A DNA stretch of 64,000 nt, from contig JAFLCX010000004.1 of the NCBI GenBank assembly GCA_017302635.1, positions 44,694 through 108,693 of the forward strand, written 5' to 3'. Below, piece after piece: positions 42,639-50,212 of this stretch. How positions within the stretch are numbered: position 1 is the first letter of the stretch; the number at the start of each line of letters is the position of its first letter. The notes below the pieces were generated by a model. The model worked only from the letters and a program-made list of their open reading frames with translations. It was not told the DNA's origin and did no database searches. The DNA is from Hyphomicrobiales bacterium (GTDB lineage: Bacteria > Pseudomonadota > Alphaproteobacteria > Rhizobiales > Beijerinckiaceae). The position numbers and the translations under genes were made by a program.

Positions 42639-43151
42639 ATGCCCGATCGCGTGTTCAACGTGCTGTTTCTCTGCACCGGAAATTCGGCCCGCTCCGTTCT
42701 GGCGGAATCGATCCTGCAAAAGGAGGGTGCTGGACGGTTCCGAGCTTTTTCGGCGGGCAGTCAGCCGAAGGGCGAGGTCAATCCCTATTCGCTGCGAGTG
42801 CTTGCCAGCATGGGCTACCCCACCGAGGGCTTCCGCTCGAAAAGCTGGGATGAATTCGCCGCCCCCGATGCCCCGAAAATGGATTTCATCTTCACGGTCT
42901 GTGACAGCGCGGCGGGCGAGACCTGCCCGGTCTGGCTGGGGCACCCCACAACGGCTCATTGGGGCATCGAGGATCCGGCCTCTGTCGAAGGCACCGATAT
43001 CGAGAAGGAGCGCGCTTTCGTCGAGGCCCTCCGGCTGATGCGCAATCGGATCACGATCTTCATCAACCTGCCCTTCGCGACCCTCGACAAGCTTGCGATG
43101 CAGGACCGGCTGGACGAAATCGGCCGCATGGAAGGCTCGACCGGCCGATGA
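42639..43151 (+). CDS. arsC: Arsenate reductase, LMW-phosphatase (thioredoxin-coupled) type
   Basis: This 170-residue protein has the low-molecular-weight tyrosine phosphatase fold. The P-loop is LCTGNSARSVLAE, giving Cys12 and Arg18. Two further cysteines in VCDSAAGETCPVW fit the three-cysteine relay by which this ArsC type reduces arsenate to arsenite with thioredoxin as electron donor. The region WGIEDPASVEG carries the DP motif with the general acid. TGGAGG precedes the ATG. It overlaps the next gene, an aquaglyceroporin, by 4 bp. A PHO-box-like sequence lies upstream, and no arsR is adjacent. Confidence 0.92.
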   Translation: MPDRVFNVLFLCTGNSARSVLAESILQKEGAGRFRAFSAGSQPKGEVNPYSLRVLASMGYPTEGFRSKSWDEFAAPDAPKMDFIFTVCDSAAGETCPVWLGHPTTAHWGIEDPASVEGTDIEKERAFVEALRLMRNRITIFINLPFATLDKLAMQDRLDEIGRMEGSTGR

Positions 43152-43819
43152 CCCCTTCACTGTCCCGTCGCCTGACCGCCGAGGCACTCGGCACACTCCT
43201 ACTGGTCGCGACGGTGGTCGGATCGGGCATCATGGCGGAGAAACTCGCGGGCGGTAATGTCGCGATCGCGCTGCTCGGCAACACCCTCCCTACAGGCGCC
43301 ATTCTTGTGGTGCTGATCACCCTGCTGGGTCCAGTATCGGGCGCGCATTTCAATCCCGTCGTGACCGGCATTTTCGCGGCGGATGGATCTCTGAAGCGTT
43401 CCGATGCCCTGCCCTACATGCTGGCGCAGATTGCCGGTGGAATCGCCGGGACCCTGCTCGCCCATGCGATGTTCGGATTGCCCTTGCTGGGTGCCGGTGT
43501 GGCGACGCGCACCGGCATGGGGCAATGGATCGGCGAATTCACTGCCACTTTCACCTTGCTGCTCGTGATCATCGGCGGATTGCGTCATGCGCCGCAATCC
43601 ATTCCTTTGATGGTCGGGCTGACCATCACGGCAGCCTACTGGTTCACCTCGTCCACCTCATTTGCCAACCCGGCGGTGACGATTGCGCGGGCGTTCACGC
43701 CGACTTTCGCGGGGATCGCACCGGGCGACGTCATGGCGTTCATAACGGCACAGATTGCAGGCGGAATAGCCGGTGCCGCTTGCGGCAGGTGGCTGTTCGG
43801 ATCGACGAAACAGGCCTGA
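43148..43819 (+). CDS. MIP-family aquaglyceroporin, AqpS-like
   Basis: This 223-residue inner-membrane channel has six helices and two re-entrant NPA-type loops. The first is GAHFNPVVTGIF (NPV instead of NPA), the second SFANPAVTIARAF. Translation is coupled to arsC by an ATGA overlap. In Sinorhizobium the comparable AqpS lets arsenite, made by ArsC, flow out of the cell, replacing an ArsB pump. That role is inferred from the fusion-like context. The first loop's NPV variant may widen or alter selectivity. Confidence 0.9.
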   Translation: MTPSLSRRLTAEALGTLLLVATVVGSGIMAEKLAGGNVAIALLGNTLPTGAILVVLITLLGPVSGAHFNPVVTGIFAADGSLKRSDALPYMLAQIAGGIAGTLLAHAMFGLPLLGAGVATRTGMGQWIGEFTATFTLLLVIIGGLRHAPQSIPLMVGLTITAAYWFTSSTSFANPAVTIARAFTPTFAGIAPGDVMAFITAQIAGGIAGAACGRWLFGSTKQA

Positions 43820-43825
43820 GAAAAT

Positions 43826-43879
43826 CGTTCGTCAAAAAGAACGTTTCGATTGACGAACGAAAATCCGTTCTGTAGAACG
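43826..43879. promoter_or_regulatory. Inverted-repeat operator region upstream of metY
   Basis: Two nested symmetrical elements fill the 87-bp gap. CGTTCGTCAA (43826-43835) and TTGACGAACG (43850-43859) are perfect 10-bp inverted arms with a 14-bp spacer containing AGAACGTTTC. CGTTCTGTAGAACG (43866-43879) is a perfect palindrome. All share the core GTTC/GAAC. This looks like a multi-site repressor operator or a promoter-overlapping control element for metY. Confidence 0.55.
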
Positions 43880-43906
43880 TGCTCCACTTGATTGGAGGAG
43901 CATCTC

Positions 43907-45190
43907 ATGACCGACCGCGCACCCGGATTTTCGACCCTTGCCATCCATGCAGGCGCGCAGCCTGATCCGGCCACTGGCGCGCGGGCAACCCCGATCTACC
44001 AGACAACGAGCTTCGTGTTCGATGACGTCGATCACGCCGCGTCGCTCTTCGGGCTTCAAGCCTTTGGCAACATTTACAGCCGGATCGGCAACCCCACCAA
44101 TGCGGTGCTGGAAGAGCGGATTGCAGCACTTGAAGGCGGGACGGCCGCGCTGGCAGTCGCTTCGGGCCATGCGGCCGAGCATCTCGTGTTCCACACATTG
44201 CTGGAACCGGGTGATGAATTCATTGCAGCCAAGAAGCTTTATGGTGGCTCGATCAACCAGTTCAATCACGCTTACAAAAAATTCGGCTGGAATGTGGTCT
44301 GGGCCGACAGCGATGATCTCGAGTCCTTCCGCAAGGCCGTTTCGCCGAAAACCAAGGCGATTTTCGTCGAATCCATCGCCAATCCTGGCGGCGTGATCAC
44401 CGATCTCGCTGGCATCGCGAAAATCGCGCGAGAGGCAAATGTGCCATTCATCGTCGATAACACGCTCGCGACCCCCTACCTCATCAAGCCGTTCGAGCAT
44501 GGCGCGAACATCGTGGTTCACAGCCTGACGAAATTCCTCGGTGGGCACGGCAACTCGATCGGCGGCGTTATTGTCGATGGCGGGAATTTCGACTGGGCGA
44601 AGACCGGCAAGCGCTACCCCTCGCTGACCGCTCCGCGCCCGGAATATGCCGGGATGATCCTGGGAGAAACCTTCGGCAATTTCGCTTTCGCGATCGCCTG
44701 CCGCGTGCTCGGCCTGCGTGATCTTGGCCCGGCTCTCTCGCCGTTCAACGCCTTCCAGCTCCTCACCGGCATCGAGACTTTGCCGCTGCGCATGCAGCGC
44801 CATTCCGACAACGCCCAGAAGGTCGCGGAATTCCTCGCCAAGCACCCGAAAGTAAGCTGGGTCTCCTACCCGGGCCTGAAGGGCGACAAGTATCACGCGC
44901 TCCAGCTCAAATATTCGCCCAAGGGCGCCGGCGCAGTGTTCACCTTCGGCCTCAAGGATGGCTACGAAGCAGGCATCAAGCTTGTGTCGAACCTTAAGCT
45001 CTTCTCGCATCTCGCGAATGTGGGCGATACGCGCAGCCTCGTCATCCATCCGGCCTCGACCACGCATCGCCAGCTCACCGACGAGCAGCGCGCGCAATCC
45101 GGCGCGGGCTCGGAGGTGATCCGCCTCTCGATCGGCATCGAGGATGCCGATGACCTAATCGCCGATCTTGATGCTGCGCTGAATTCCTGA
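43907..45190 (+). CDS. metY: O-acetylhomoserine aminocarboxypropyltransferase (sulfhydrylase)
   Basis: This 427-residue PLP enzyme of the Cys/Met metabolism family makes homocysteine from O-acetylhomoserine and sulfide. Signature segments are GARATPIYQTTSFVFDDVDH, NIYSRIGNPTNAVLEERIAA (Tyr and Arg that hold PLP from the neighbouring subunit), and AKKLYGGSINQF (the Tyr that stacks on PLP). VVHSLTKFLGGHGNSIGGVI carries the PLP Lys209. The C-terminal VGDTRSLVIHPASTTHRQLT is also conserved. The ATG at 43907 follows TTGGAGGAG. A palindromic operator-like region lies directly upstream. A divergent paralogue follows 8 bp later. Confidence 0.95.
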   Translation: MTDRAPGFSTLAIHAGAQPDPATGARATPIYQTTSFVFDDVDHAASLFGLQAFGNIYSRIGNPTNAVLEERIAALEGGTAALAVASGHAAEHLVFHTLLEPGDEFIAAKKLYGGSINQFNHAYKKFGWNVVWADSDDLESFRKAVSPKTKAIFVESIANPGGVITDLAGIAKIAREANVPFIVDNTLATPYLIKPFEHGANIVVHSLTKFLGGHGNSIGGVIVDGGNFDWAKTGKRYPSLTAPRPEYAGMILGETFGNFAFAIACRVLGLRDLGPALSPFNAFQLLTGIETLPLRMQRHSDNAQKVAEFLAKHPKVSWVSYPGLKGDKYHALQLKYSPKGAGAVFTFGLKDGYEAGIKLVSNLKLFSHLANVGDTRSLVIHPASTTHRQLTDEQRAQSGAGSEVIRLSIGIEDADDLIADLDAALNS

Positions 45191-45198
45191 GCCGGGCC

Positions 45199-46479
45199 AT
45201 GTGTCCTCGCCCGTTGAGCTTCTCGACCCGCGCGGTCCATGCCGGTGCGGCGCCTGATCCGGCGACGGGTGCGCGCACCTTTCCCATCTACCAGAGCAAC
45301 GGCTTCGTGTTCGATGACCTCGAGCACGGAGCCGATATCTTCGCACTCAAGCGGGCGGGATTTGCCTATGCGCGCGGCTCGAACCCGAATTGCGCGGCGT
45401 TGGAACGCCGTGTCGCCGACCTCGAAGGCGGCAAGTCCGCCATCGCCGTGGGCTCCGGGCAGGCCGCGTGGTTCATCACCCTTCTGACCCTGCTTGGCTC
45501 AGGCGATCGCTATGTCGGCGCAAGCCGCATGTTCGGCGGCTCGCTTGGGCTGATGAAACGGATGGATCAGCGCCTCAATATCGGCGTGCAATGGGCTGAA
45601 CCGGAGGCCGCGAGCATCGCCGCGGCGATCACGAGCCAGACCAAGGCCATCATCATCGAGAGCATCATCAACCCGACGGGCGAGATCGTCGATTTGCCGG
45701 CGATCGCGGCGGTGGCGAAGGCGCATAATCTTCCGCTGATCGTCGACAACACGCTCGCTTCGCCCGCCCTGCTGCGGCCCATCGAGCATGGGGCAGACAT
45801 CGTGCTGCATTCGGCCTCGAAATTCCTTGCCGGGCACGGGCATGTGATCGGCGGGATCATTGTCGATGCCGGCAGGTTCGACTGGAAGAACGATACCCGC
45901 TTCCCACTGATCTCGAGCCCGTGGCCGGATTACGACGACATCGTGCTGCCCGAAGCCTTTCCCGAAACGGCATTCACGGCCGCCGCGCGCCTCACCGGCA
46001 TGCGCGAATATGGCCCGGGCCTCGCGCCCATTCTCGCGCAGATGATCGCCACCGCCACCGAGACACTGCCCCTGCGCATGGAAAAGCATTGCACCAACGC
46101 GCTCGCCGTCGCTCGATATCTCGCGAGCCATCCGGCTGTTGCAGTCGTGTCGCATCCGCTGCTCGGCAGCGAAGAGCAGCGCAAACTGGCGGCCCGCCTG
46201 ATGCCGGATGGGGTCGGCTCGATTTTCACGGCAACCCTCAAGGGCGGAGAAAATGCTGCCAAACAGGTGCTGACATCCGTGAAGCTGTTCTCGCATCTCG
46301 TGAATATCGGCGAGAGCCGTTCGCTGCTCGCGCACCCGGCGACCACCACCCATCGCACGCTCAACGAAGCGACACGCGAGGGCCTCGGCATCACGCCCGG
46401 AACCTTGCGGATTTCGATCGGCCTTGAGGATGAAGCAGACCTGATCGCCGATCTCGATCAGGCGCTGCGCGGGCTGTAG
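45199..46479 (+). CDS. Second Cys/Met-family PLP enzyme (metY paralogue)
   Basis: This 426-residue protein is clearly homologous to the preceding metY product but diverged at several active-site segments. Canonical YSRIGNPTN becomes YARGSNPNC; KLYGGS becomes RMFGGS, with Phe for the PLP-stacking Tyr. HSLTKFLGGHG becomes HSASKFLAGHG, which keeps the PLP lysine (K208). The C-terminal IGESRSLLAHPATTTHRTLN is conserved. It starts 8 bp after the metY stop without a strong ribosome site, so it is cotranscribed. It may use a different sulfur or homoserine ester substrate, or have lyase activity. The substrate is not determinable from sequence. Confidence 0.88.
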   Translation: MCPRPLSFSTRAVHAGAAPDPATGARTFPIYQSNGFVFDDLEHGADIFALKRAGFAYARGSNPNCAALERRVADLEGGKSAIAVGSGQAAWFITLLTLLGSGDRYVGASRMFGGSLGLMKRMDQRLNIGVQWAEPEAASIAAAITSQTKAIIIESIINPTGEIVDLPAIAAVAKAHNLPLIVDNTLASPALLRPIEHGADIVLHSASKFLAGHGHVIGGIIVDAGRFDWKNDTRFPLISSPWPDYDDIVLPEAFPETAFTAAARLTGMREYGPGLAPILAQMIATATETLPLRMEKHCTNALAVARYLASHPAVAVVSHPLLGSEEQRKLAARLMPDGVGSIFTATLKGGENAAKQVLTSVKLFSHLVNIGESRSLLAHPATTTHRTLNEATREGLGITPGTLRISIGLEDEADLIADLDQALRGL

Positions 46480-46526
46480 AGCCTTTTCAAGCGAAGTGGC
46501 CGCCGGTTCGCGTGATGAAAAGGCTC
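46479..46526. repeat. Palindromic intergenic repeat, family B (copy 2)
   Basis: GAGCCTTTTCA (46479-46489) and TGAAAAGGCTC (46516-46526) are perfect 11-bp arms around AGCGAAGTGGCCGCCGGTTC and GCG. The centre matches the repeat at 25103. It overlaps the last base of one stop codon and the end of ctaA, so it can terminate both convergent transcripts. Confidence 0.75.
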
Positions 46527-47592
46527 AAACCGAAACAGGATCAATCCGCATCGCGTGGATGACCGCCACAAGCAGCACGAGCATCGCAAACGCCTGATGT
46601 GCGAGCCCGGCCCAGAGCGGCACCACCAGCAACAGCGTGACGATGCCCATCAAGCCCTGCAGCAGCACGAAAACAGCGAGCATCCGCGCCATTTTCGCCG
46701 CACCTGTGCCGCGTGCCGCAATCGCGTGCCAGATCGCAAAGCCCAGCAGCAGATAGGCCCCGATCCGGTGATTGAACTGCACCATCGTCGGGTTATCGAC
46801 GAAATTTTCCCAGAACGGCCTCACCTTGAAGAGATGCTCGACAGGCGGGATCAGCGCACCATCCATCAGCGGCCAGGTGTTGTAGGTGAATCCAGCTTTC
46901 GAGCCCGCCACCAACCCACCGAGCGCAATCTGCGCGAGCACTGCGAGCACGAGCGCCCAGGCCGCTGCTTTCAGCCCGGCGGTGCCGACCTTTCTCTCTC
47001 CGAACGCACCCCAATGGCTCGCCATCACCACAAGTCCAATAAAGAAGAGGCAGGCGAAGGTGAGATGCAAGGTGAGCTTCACCGGCGCGACAGCGACCAT
47101 TCCCGGTTGCAGGCCCGAGGCAACCATGATCCAGCCGATCGTCCCCTGAAGGGCGAGCAGCAGCCCCAGCCCGAAGGTCAACAACGCCATGCGCCCAGTG
47201 ACCACCCGCGCCGCCCAGAAGGCGAGAAAACCGCCCAGCATGACGAGCCCGATAAACCGCCCCAACTGGCGATGGCCCCATTCCCACCAGTAGATGAACT
47301 GGAACTCGGCCAGGCTCATCCCGGCGTTTTGCAGCTTGTACTGCGGCGAGGCACGATAAAGCTCGAATTCCTTCGCCCAATCGGCGGCGGAAAGCGGCGG
47401 AATGGCGCCCGTAATCGGCTTCCATTCCGTAATTGAGAGCCCGGAACCGGTCAGCCGGGTCGCGCCCCCCACCGTCACCATCACCAGCACGAGCCCGATC
47501 AGCACCAGCAGCCAGAGGCGGAAGGCCCGCGCCCCACGCGAAACCGGCGCTGCAGGAACAAGGGTGGGATGGGAAAGCGAGGCGACAGTCAC
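46525..47592 (-). CDS. ctaA: Heme A synthase (COX15/CtaA family)
   Basis: This 355-residue inner-membrane enzyme oxidises heme O to heme A for cytochrome c oxidase. Eight hydrophobic segments are present, with heme-ligand histidines in WWEWGHRQLGRFIGL, KLTLHLTFACLFF, QFNHRIGAYLLLGF and WAGLAHQAFAML. TVGGATRLTGSGLSITEWKP is the type 2 CtaA signature. I chose the GTG at 47592 because AAGGAG stands ten bases upstream and the protein then starts VTVASLSHPTLVPA. Further in-frame codons extend to 47664 but have no ribosome site. It is divergent from the DUF2842 gene. Confidence 0.92.
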   Translation of the reverse strand: MTVASLSHPTLVPAAPVSRGARAFRLWLLVLIGLVLVMVTVGGATRLTGSGLSITEWKPITGAIPPLSAADWAKEFELYRASPQYKLQNAGMSLAEFQFIYWWEWGHRQLGRFIGLVMLGGFLAFWAARVVTGRMALLTFGLGLLLALQGTIGWIMVASGLQPGMVAVAPVKLTLHLTFACLFFIGLVVMASHWGAFGERKVGTAGLKAAAWALVLAVLAQIALGGLVAGSKAGFTYNTWPLMDGALIPPVEHLFKVRPFWENFVDNPTMVQFNHRIGAYLLLGFAIWHAIAARGTGAAKMARMLAVFVLLQGLMGIVTLLLVVPLWAGLAHQAFAMLVLLVAVIHAMRIDPVSV

Positions 47593-47699
47593 GTGCGAAA
47601 AGCTCCTTCCCGCTTGAATCTCAAGCTCAGAAGCCCGATATGCATCTTGCATCGCGAAGGGCAAGTGTCACGTCGTCGCGACAGGACAAGAGAGCAACA

Positions 47700-47912
47700 A
47701 TGAACCCGCGCATCAAGAAGCTGATTGGCACCTTCGTGATGGTGTTTTTCGTGGGATTCTACGCGCTCGTCATCGCCGCGATCGCGCCGCGCCTTCTGGT
47801 GCCGGGCACGTCACGCTGGGTGGAACTGGTCTTTTACGTGGTGGCCGGCCTCGCCTGGGCCATACCGCTGATGCCGCTGATCCGCTGGATGGAAAAGAAG
47901 CCGAGCGCCTGA
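47700..47912 (+). CDS. DUF2842 small membrane protein
   Basis: This 70-residue protein is of the DUF2842 type. It starts with a basic N-terminus (MNPRIKKLIGTFVMVFFVGF), has a first helix through YALVIAAIAPRLLVPG and a second VFYVVAGLAWAIPLMPLIRW, then a basic tail. The family is confined mostly to alphaproteobacteria and has no assigned function. It is divergent from ctaA, an arrangement I recall from other genomes of the group, and may assist respiratory membrane complexes. The next base after its stop belongs to the convergent deacetylase gene. Confidence 0.8.
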   Translation: MNPRIKKLIGTFVMVFFVGFYALVIAAIAPRLLVPGTSRWVELVFYVVAGLAWAIPLMPLIRWMEKKPSA

Positions 47913-48962
47913 TCAGCCGATATTGAGCCTGCGGCCCCGGTTCACGGCGGCACTCGGCAGGCCGGAGACCAGTCCGCGGACGAAATCGATGTTCTGGAAC
48001 AACCCGTTCACGGAAATACGCGGCAAGGCCAGAAGATGCGGTGCATGCTCGGCAAACACCACGCCCGGCCGCGTTGTGACGCCGGTTTCGAAGCCCGCGG
48101 CACGCGCGAAGGCGAACTCGCGAACCCCGGCCGAGGTCGGGTCCCCCACCGGATAGGCGAAGTGCCGGACTGCCTTGCCGATTTCCTTCTCGACCCGCTC
48201 CTTGCTTTCGATGATTTCGGCCTGCGAGGCCTCATCGGAGAGTGTTTTCAGGCGCGGATGCGTCATTGAATGCGCGCCGATGGTCACGAGGGGTTCGCGG
48301 GCAAAATCGCGCAGCGCGCCCCAGTCCATGCAGAGCCGCGCGACACGCCCGAGGGTATCGATACCGGCATCGGCGGCCATTGTAGCGACGATCTCGCGCA
48401 AGACCGGTTCGGGCAGTTCACGCAAAGCCCAGTAGAGCCGTTTGAAGCCCGCACGCTGATCATCGGGTGTGCGCGTCGGGTGTACAAAACGCCCCGAAGG
48501 CAGTTGCACCTCGATATTGTCTCGCGCCCGGACAGCGTCTTCGAGATCCAGCCACCAGAGCGCGGTTGTGCGCTCGGCAAAGCCGGGCGTGACGAACACC
48601 GTGAACGGGGCTTCATGTCGCTTCAGGATCGGCAGAGCGTAATCACGTGTGTCGAAATAGCCGTCATCGAATGTGAGCACTGCGAAGCGTTTGCCCGGCG
48701 TGCCCAGCCTGCTCTTGAGCACATCGAGCGGAATGATCTCGTAATCGAGGTCGCGCAATTCACGGATCACCGCCTCAAGGAAAGCAGGTGTGATTTCGAG
48801 CAGGCGGTTCTCGGGGAAAATCCGGTCGCTCGCCAGCCGCACGTGGTGAAAGGTGAGGATGACACCCTCGCCCGCGAGGCGCCCCGCCAGCAGCCGGTCG
48901 GCGCGCGTCACCGAGATCGCCTTCAGCGCGAGGCCGATGAAAAGGTAGCGCATGCTCGCCAT
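47913..48962 (-). CDS. Polysaccharide deacetylase family protein (NodB domain)
   Basis: This 349-residue protein has a NodB homology domain. FAVLTFDDGYFDTRDYALPI carries the catalytic and metal-binding Asp-Asp pair, and TIGAHSMTHPRLKTL the H-x3-H metal ligands. HFAYPVGDPTSAGVREFAFA is the third conserved motif. The substrate is probably an N-acetylated sugar in exopolysaccharide. An N-terminal segment (RYLFIGLALKAISVTRADRL) may be a membrane anchor rather than a cleaved signal. The start at 48962 has no strong ribosome site. It opens the exopolysaccharide locus on the left. Confidence 0.88.
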   Translation of the reverse strand: MASMRYLFIGLALKAISVTRADRLLAGRLAGEGVILTFHHVRLASDRIFPENRLLEITPAFLEAVIRELRDLDYEIIPLDVLKSRLGTPGKRFAVLTFDDGYFDTRDYALPILKRHEAPFTVFVTPGFAERTTALWWLDLEDAVRARDNIEVQLPSGRFVHPTRTPDDQRAGFKRLYWALRELPEPVLREIVATMAADAGIDTLGRVARLCMDWGALRDFAREPLVTIGAHSMTHPRLKTLSDEASQAEIIESKERVEKEIGKAVRHFAYPVGDPTSAGVREFAFARAAGFETGVTTRPGVVFAEHAPHLLALPRISVNGLFQNIDFVRGLVSGLPSAAVNRGRRLNIG

Positions 48963-49087
48963 GAGGCATCCCGGAAAGGCACGGAATCGCTCGCGCTCCG
49001 CAGCCCGCGACTGATTAGCGGTTTCTTCGCTCCTTTGCAGCCAAAAAGGAGCGGATTCGTTCCCCAACCCCGCCCAAGGGCGCCTCA

Positions 49088-50212
49088 ATGACCATGATCG
49101 CGGCTGACAAGAAGGCGTTCCGCATCCATCAGGGTGAAGCGGCGCTCGCGCGGTTGGCCACAACCTCGAACGGCCTCACGCCGTTCCAGCAAGCCGGATT
49201 TCTCGCCCCGCTTTTGCGCGGCGTAAATGCGCTCGACGACTTCCGTCTGATCGAGATCCGTGCGGATGGCGGGGCCCTATTGCTGCCTGTCAGCATCGTG
49301 CAGCTCGGGCTTTTCCGGCTGGCGGATATCGCAGGCGGCAAGCAGGCGAGCTTTCATGCAGCGACATCCGACGGTCTTCTTGCGATTTCAGCGCAGACGT
49401 TGCGAAGGCACCTGATCAACGCAGGCCGCGAGATCGGCATCGACGCATTCACCTTCAGCGATTGCCCACTGACCTACAACGACCGCGACAACCCGCTCGC
49501 GATCCTTGCCCGACAGGCCAGTCCGAGTTCCGGCTGGAAGCTCGCGCTGGAAGGCGAGGCCGAAGAGATTCTGGCGCGCCTCTCGGATCGGGATGACCGG
49601 AAGAAGCTGCGTCAGAAGGCCAACAGGCTTGCGGCCCTGGGCACGATCCACGCCGGATGGGCCGAAACGCCGGAGGCACGCGCGGCCGCATTCGAGGCCC
49701 TGTTCCGCTGGAAGGCCGAGCGCTTTGGTGCCGCAGGGATTGATGATCCTTTCGCGACAGATGCCATCCGCACCAGCCTTGCGGCAATGGCCGAAACGGG
49801 CGTGCTGCGGCTGTTCACGCTCCGGGCGGGTAACAGGCTTGTAGCCGTGTTGGCTGGGCTTGTGGGTGATCGCTGCTTTTCCGGCATGCTCAACGGCCAC
49901 GAACCTGAGGCGGAGATTGCGCGCACCAGCCCGGGCGAGCAGCTGCTGCCGCATCTGATCCGCGCGCTTTGTGCCGATGGCTTCCGCCACTTCGACCTTG
50001 GTGTTGGGGAGGCGCGCTACAAGGCTCACTATTGCCCCGCGAGAATCGCGCTGGTCGATTGTGCCGTTGCGGCGAGCGCGAAAGGCATTCTCGCTGCGCG
50101 CCTTTTTCTCGCGATGCGCGCCGCCAAGCGCACCATCAAACAGAGCCCCAAGCTGATGGAGCTGCTGACCCGGTTGAGGCGCTTGCGGAGCGGAAAACCG
50201 TATAAGGCCTGA
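49088..50212 (+). CDS. FemAB/GNAT-like acyltransferase of the exopolysaccharide locus
   Basis: This 374-residue protein belongs to the GNAT-type acyltransferase group (FemAB/BcsL-like) commonly linked to polysaccharide gene clusters. It contains LSDRDDRKKLRQKANRLAAL, the basic helix typical of the group, and FTLRAGNRLVAVLAGLVGDR. YNGH-like SGMLNGHEPEAEIARTSPGE and GFRHFDLGVGEARYKAHYCP follow. It probably transfers an acyl group to a sugar nucleotide or polymer. It ends TGATCA-fashion against the stop of the co-polymerase gene. The ATG at 49088 and one at 49094 are both possible. Confidence 0.82.
   Translation: MTMIAADKKAFRIHQGEAALARLATTSNGLTPFQQAGFLAPLLRGVNALDDFRLIEIRADGGALLLPVSIVQLGLFRLADIAGGKQASFHAATSDGLLAISAQTLRRHLINAGREIGIDAFTFSDCPLTYNDRDNPLAILARQASPSSGWKLALEGEAEEILARLSDRDDRKKLRQKANRLAALGTIHAGWAETPEARAAAFEALFRWKAERFGAAGIDDPFATDAIRTSLAAMAETGVLRLFTLRAGNRLVAVLAGLVGDRCFSGMLNGHEPEAEIARTSPGEQLLPHLIRALCADGFRHFDLGVGEARYKAHYCPARIALVDCAVAASAKGILAARLFLAMRAAKRTIKQSPKLMELLTRLRRLRSGKPYKA

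Noticed and set aside
43820..43906. SAM-II riboswitch before metY
   Set aside because: The gap contains palindromic GTTC/GAAC elements but not the conserved pseudoknot sequences of the SAM-II motif. A computed covariance search would be decisive.
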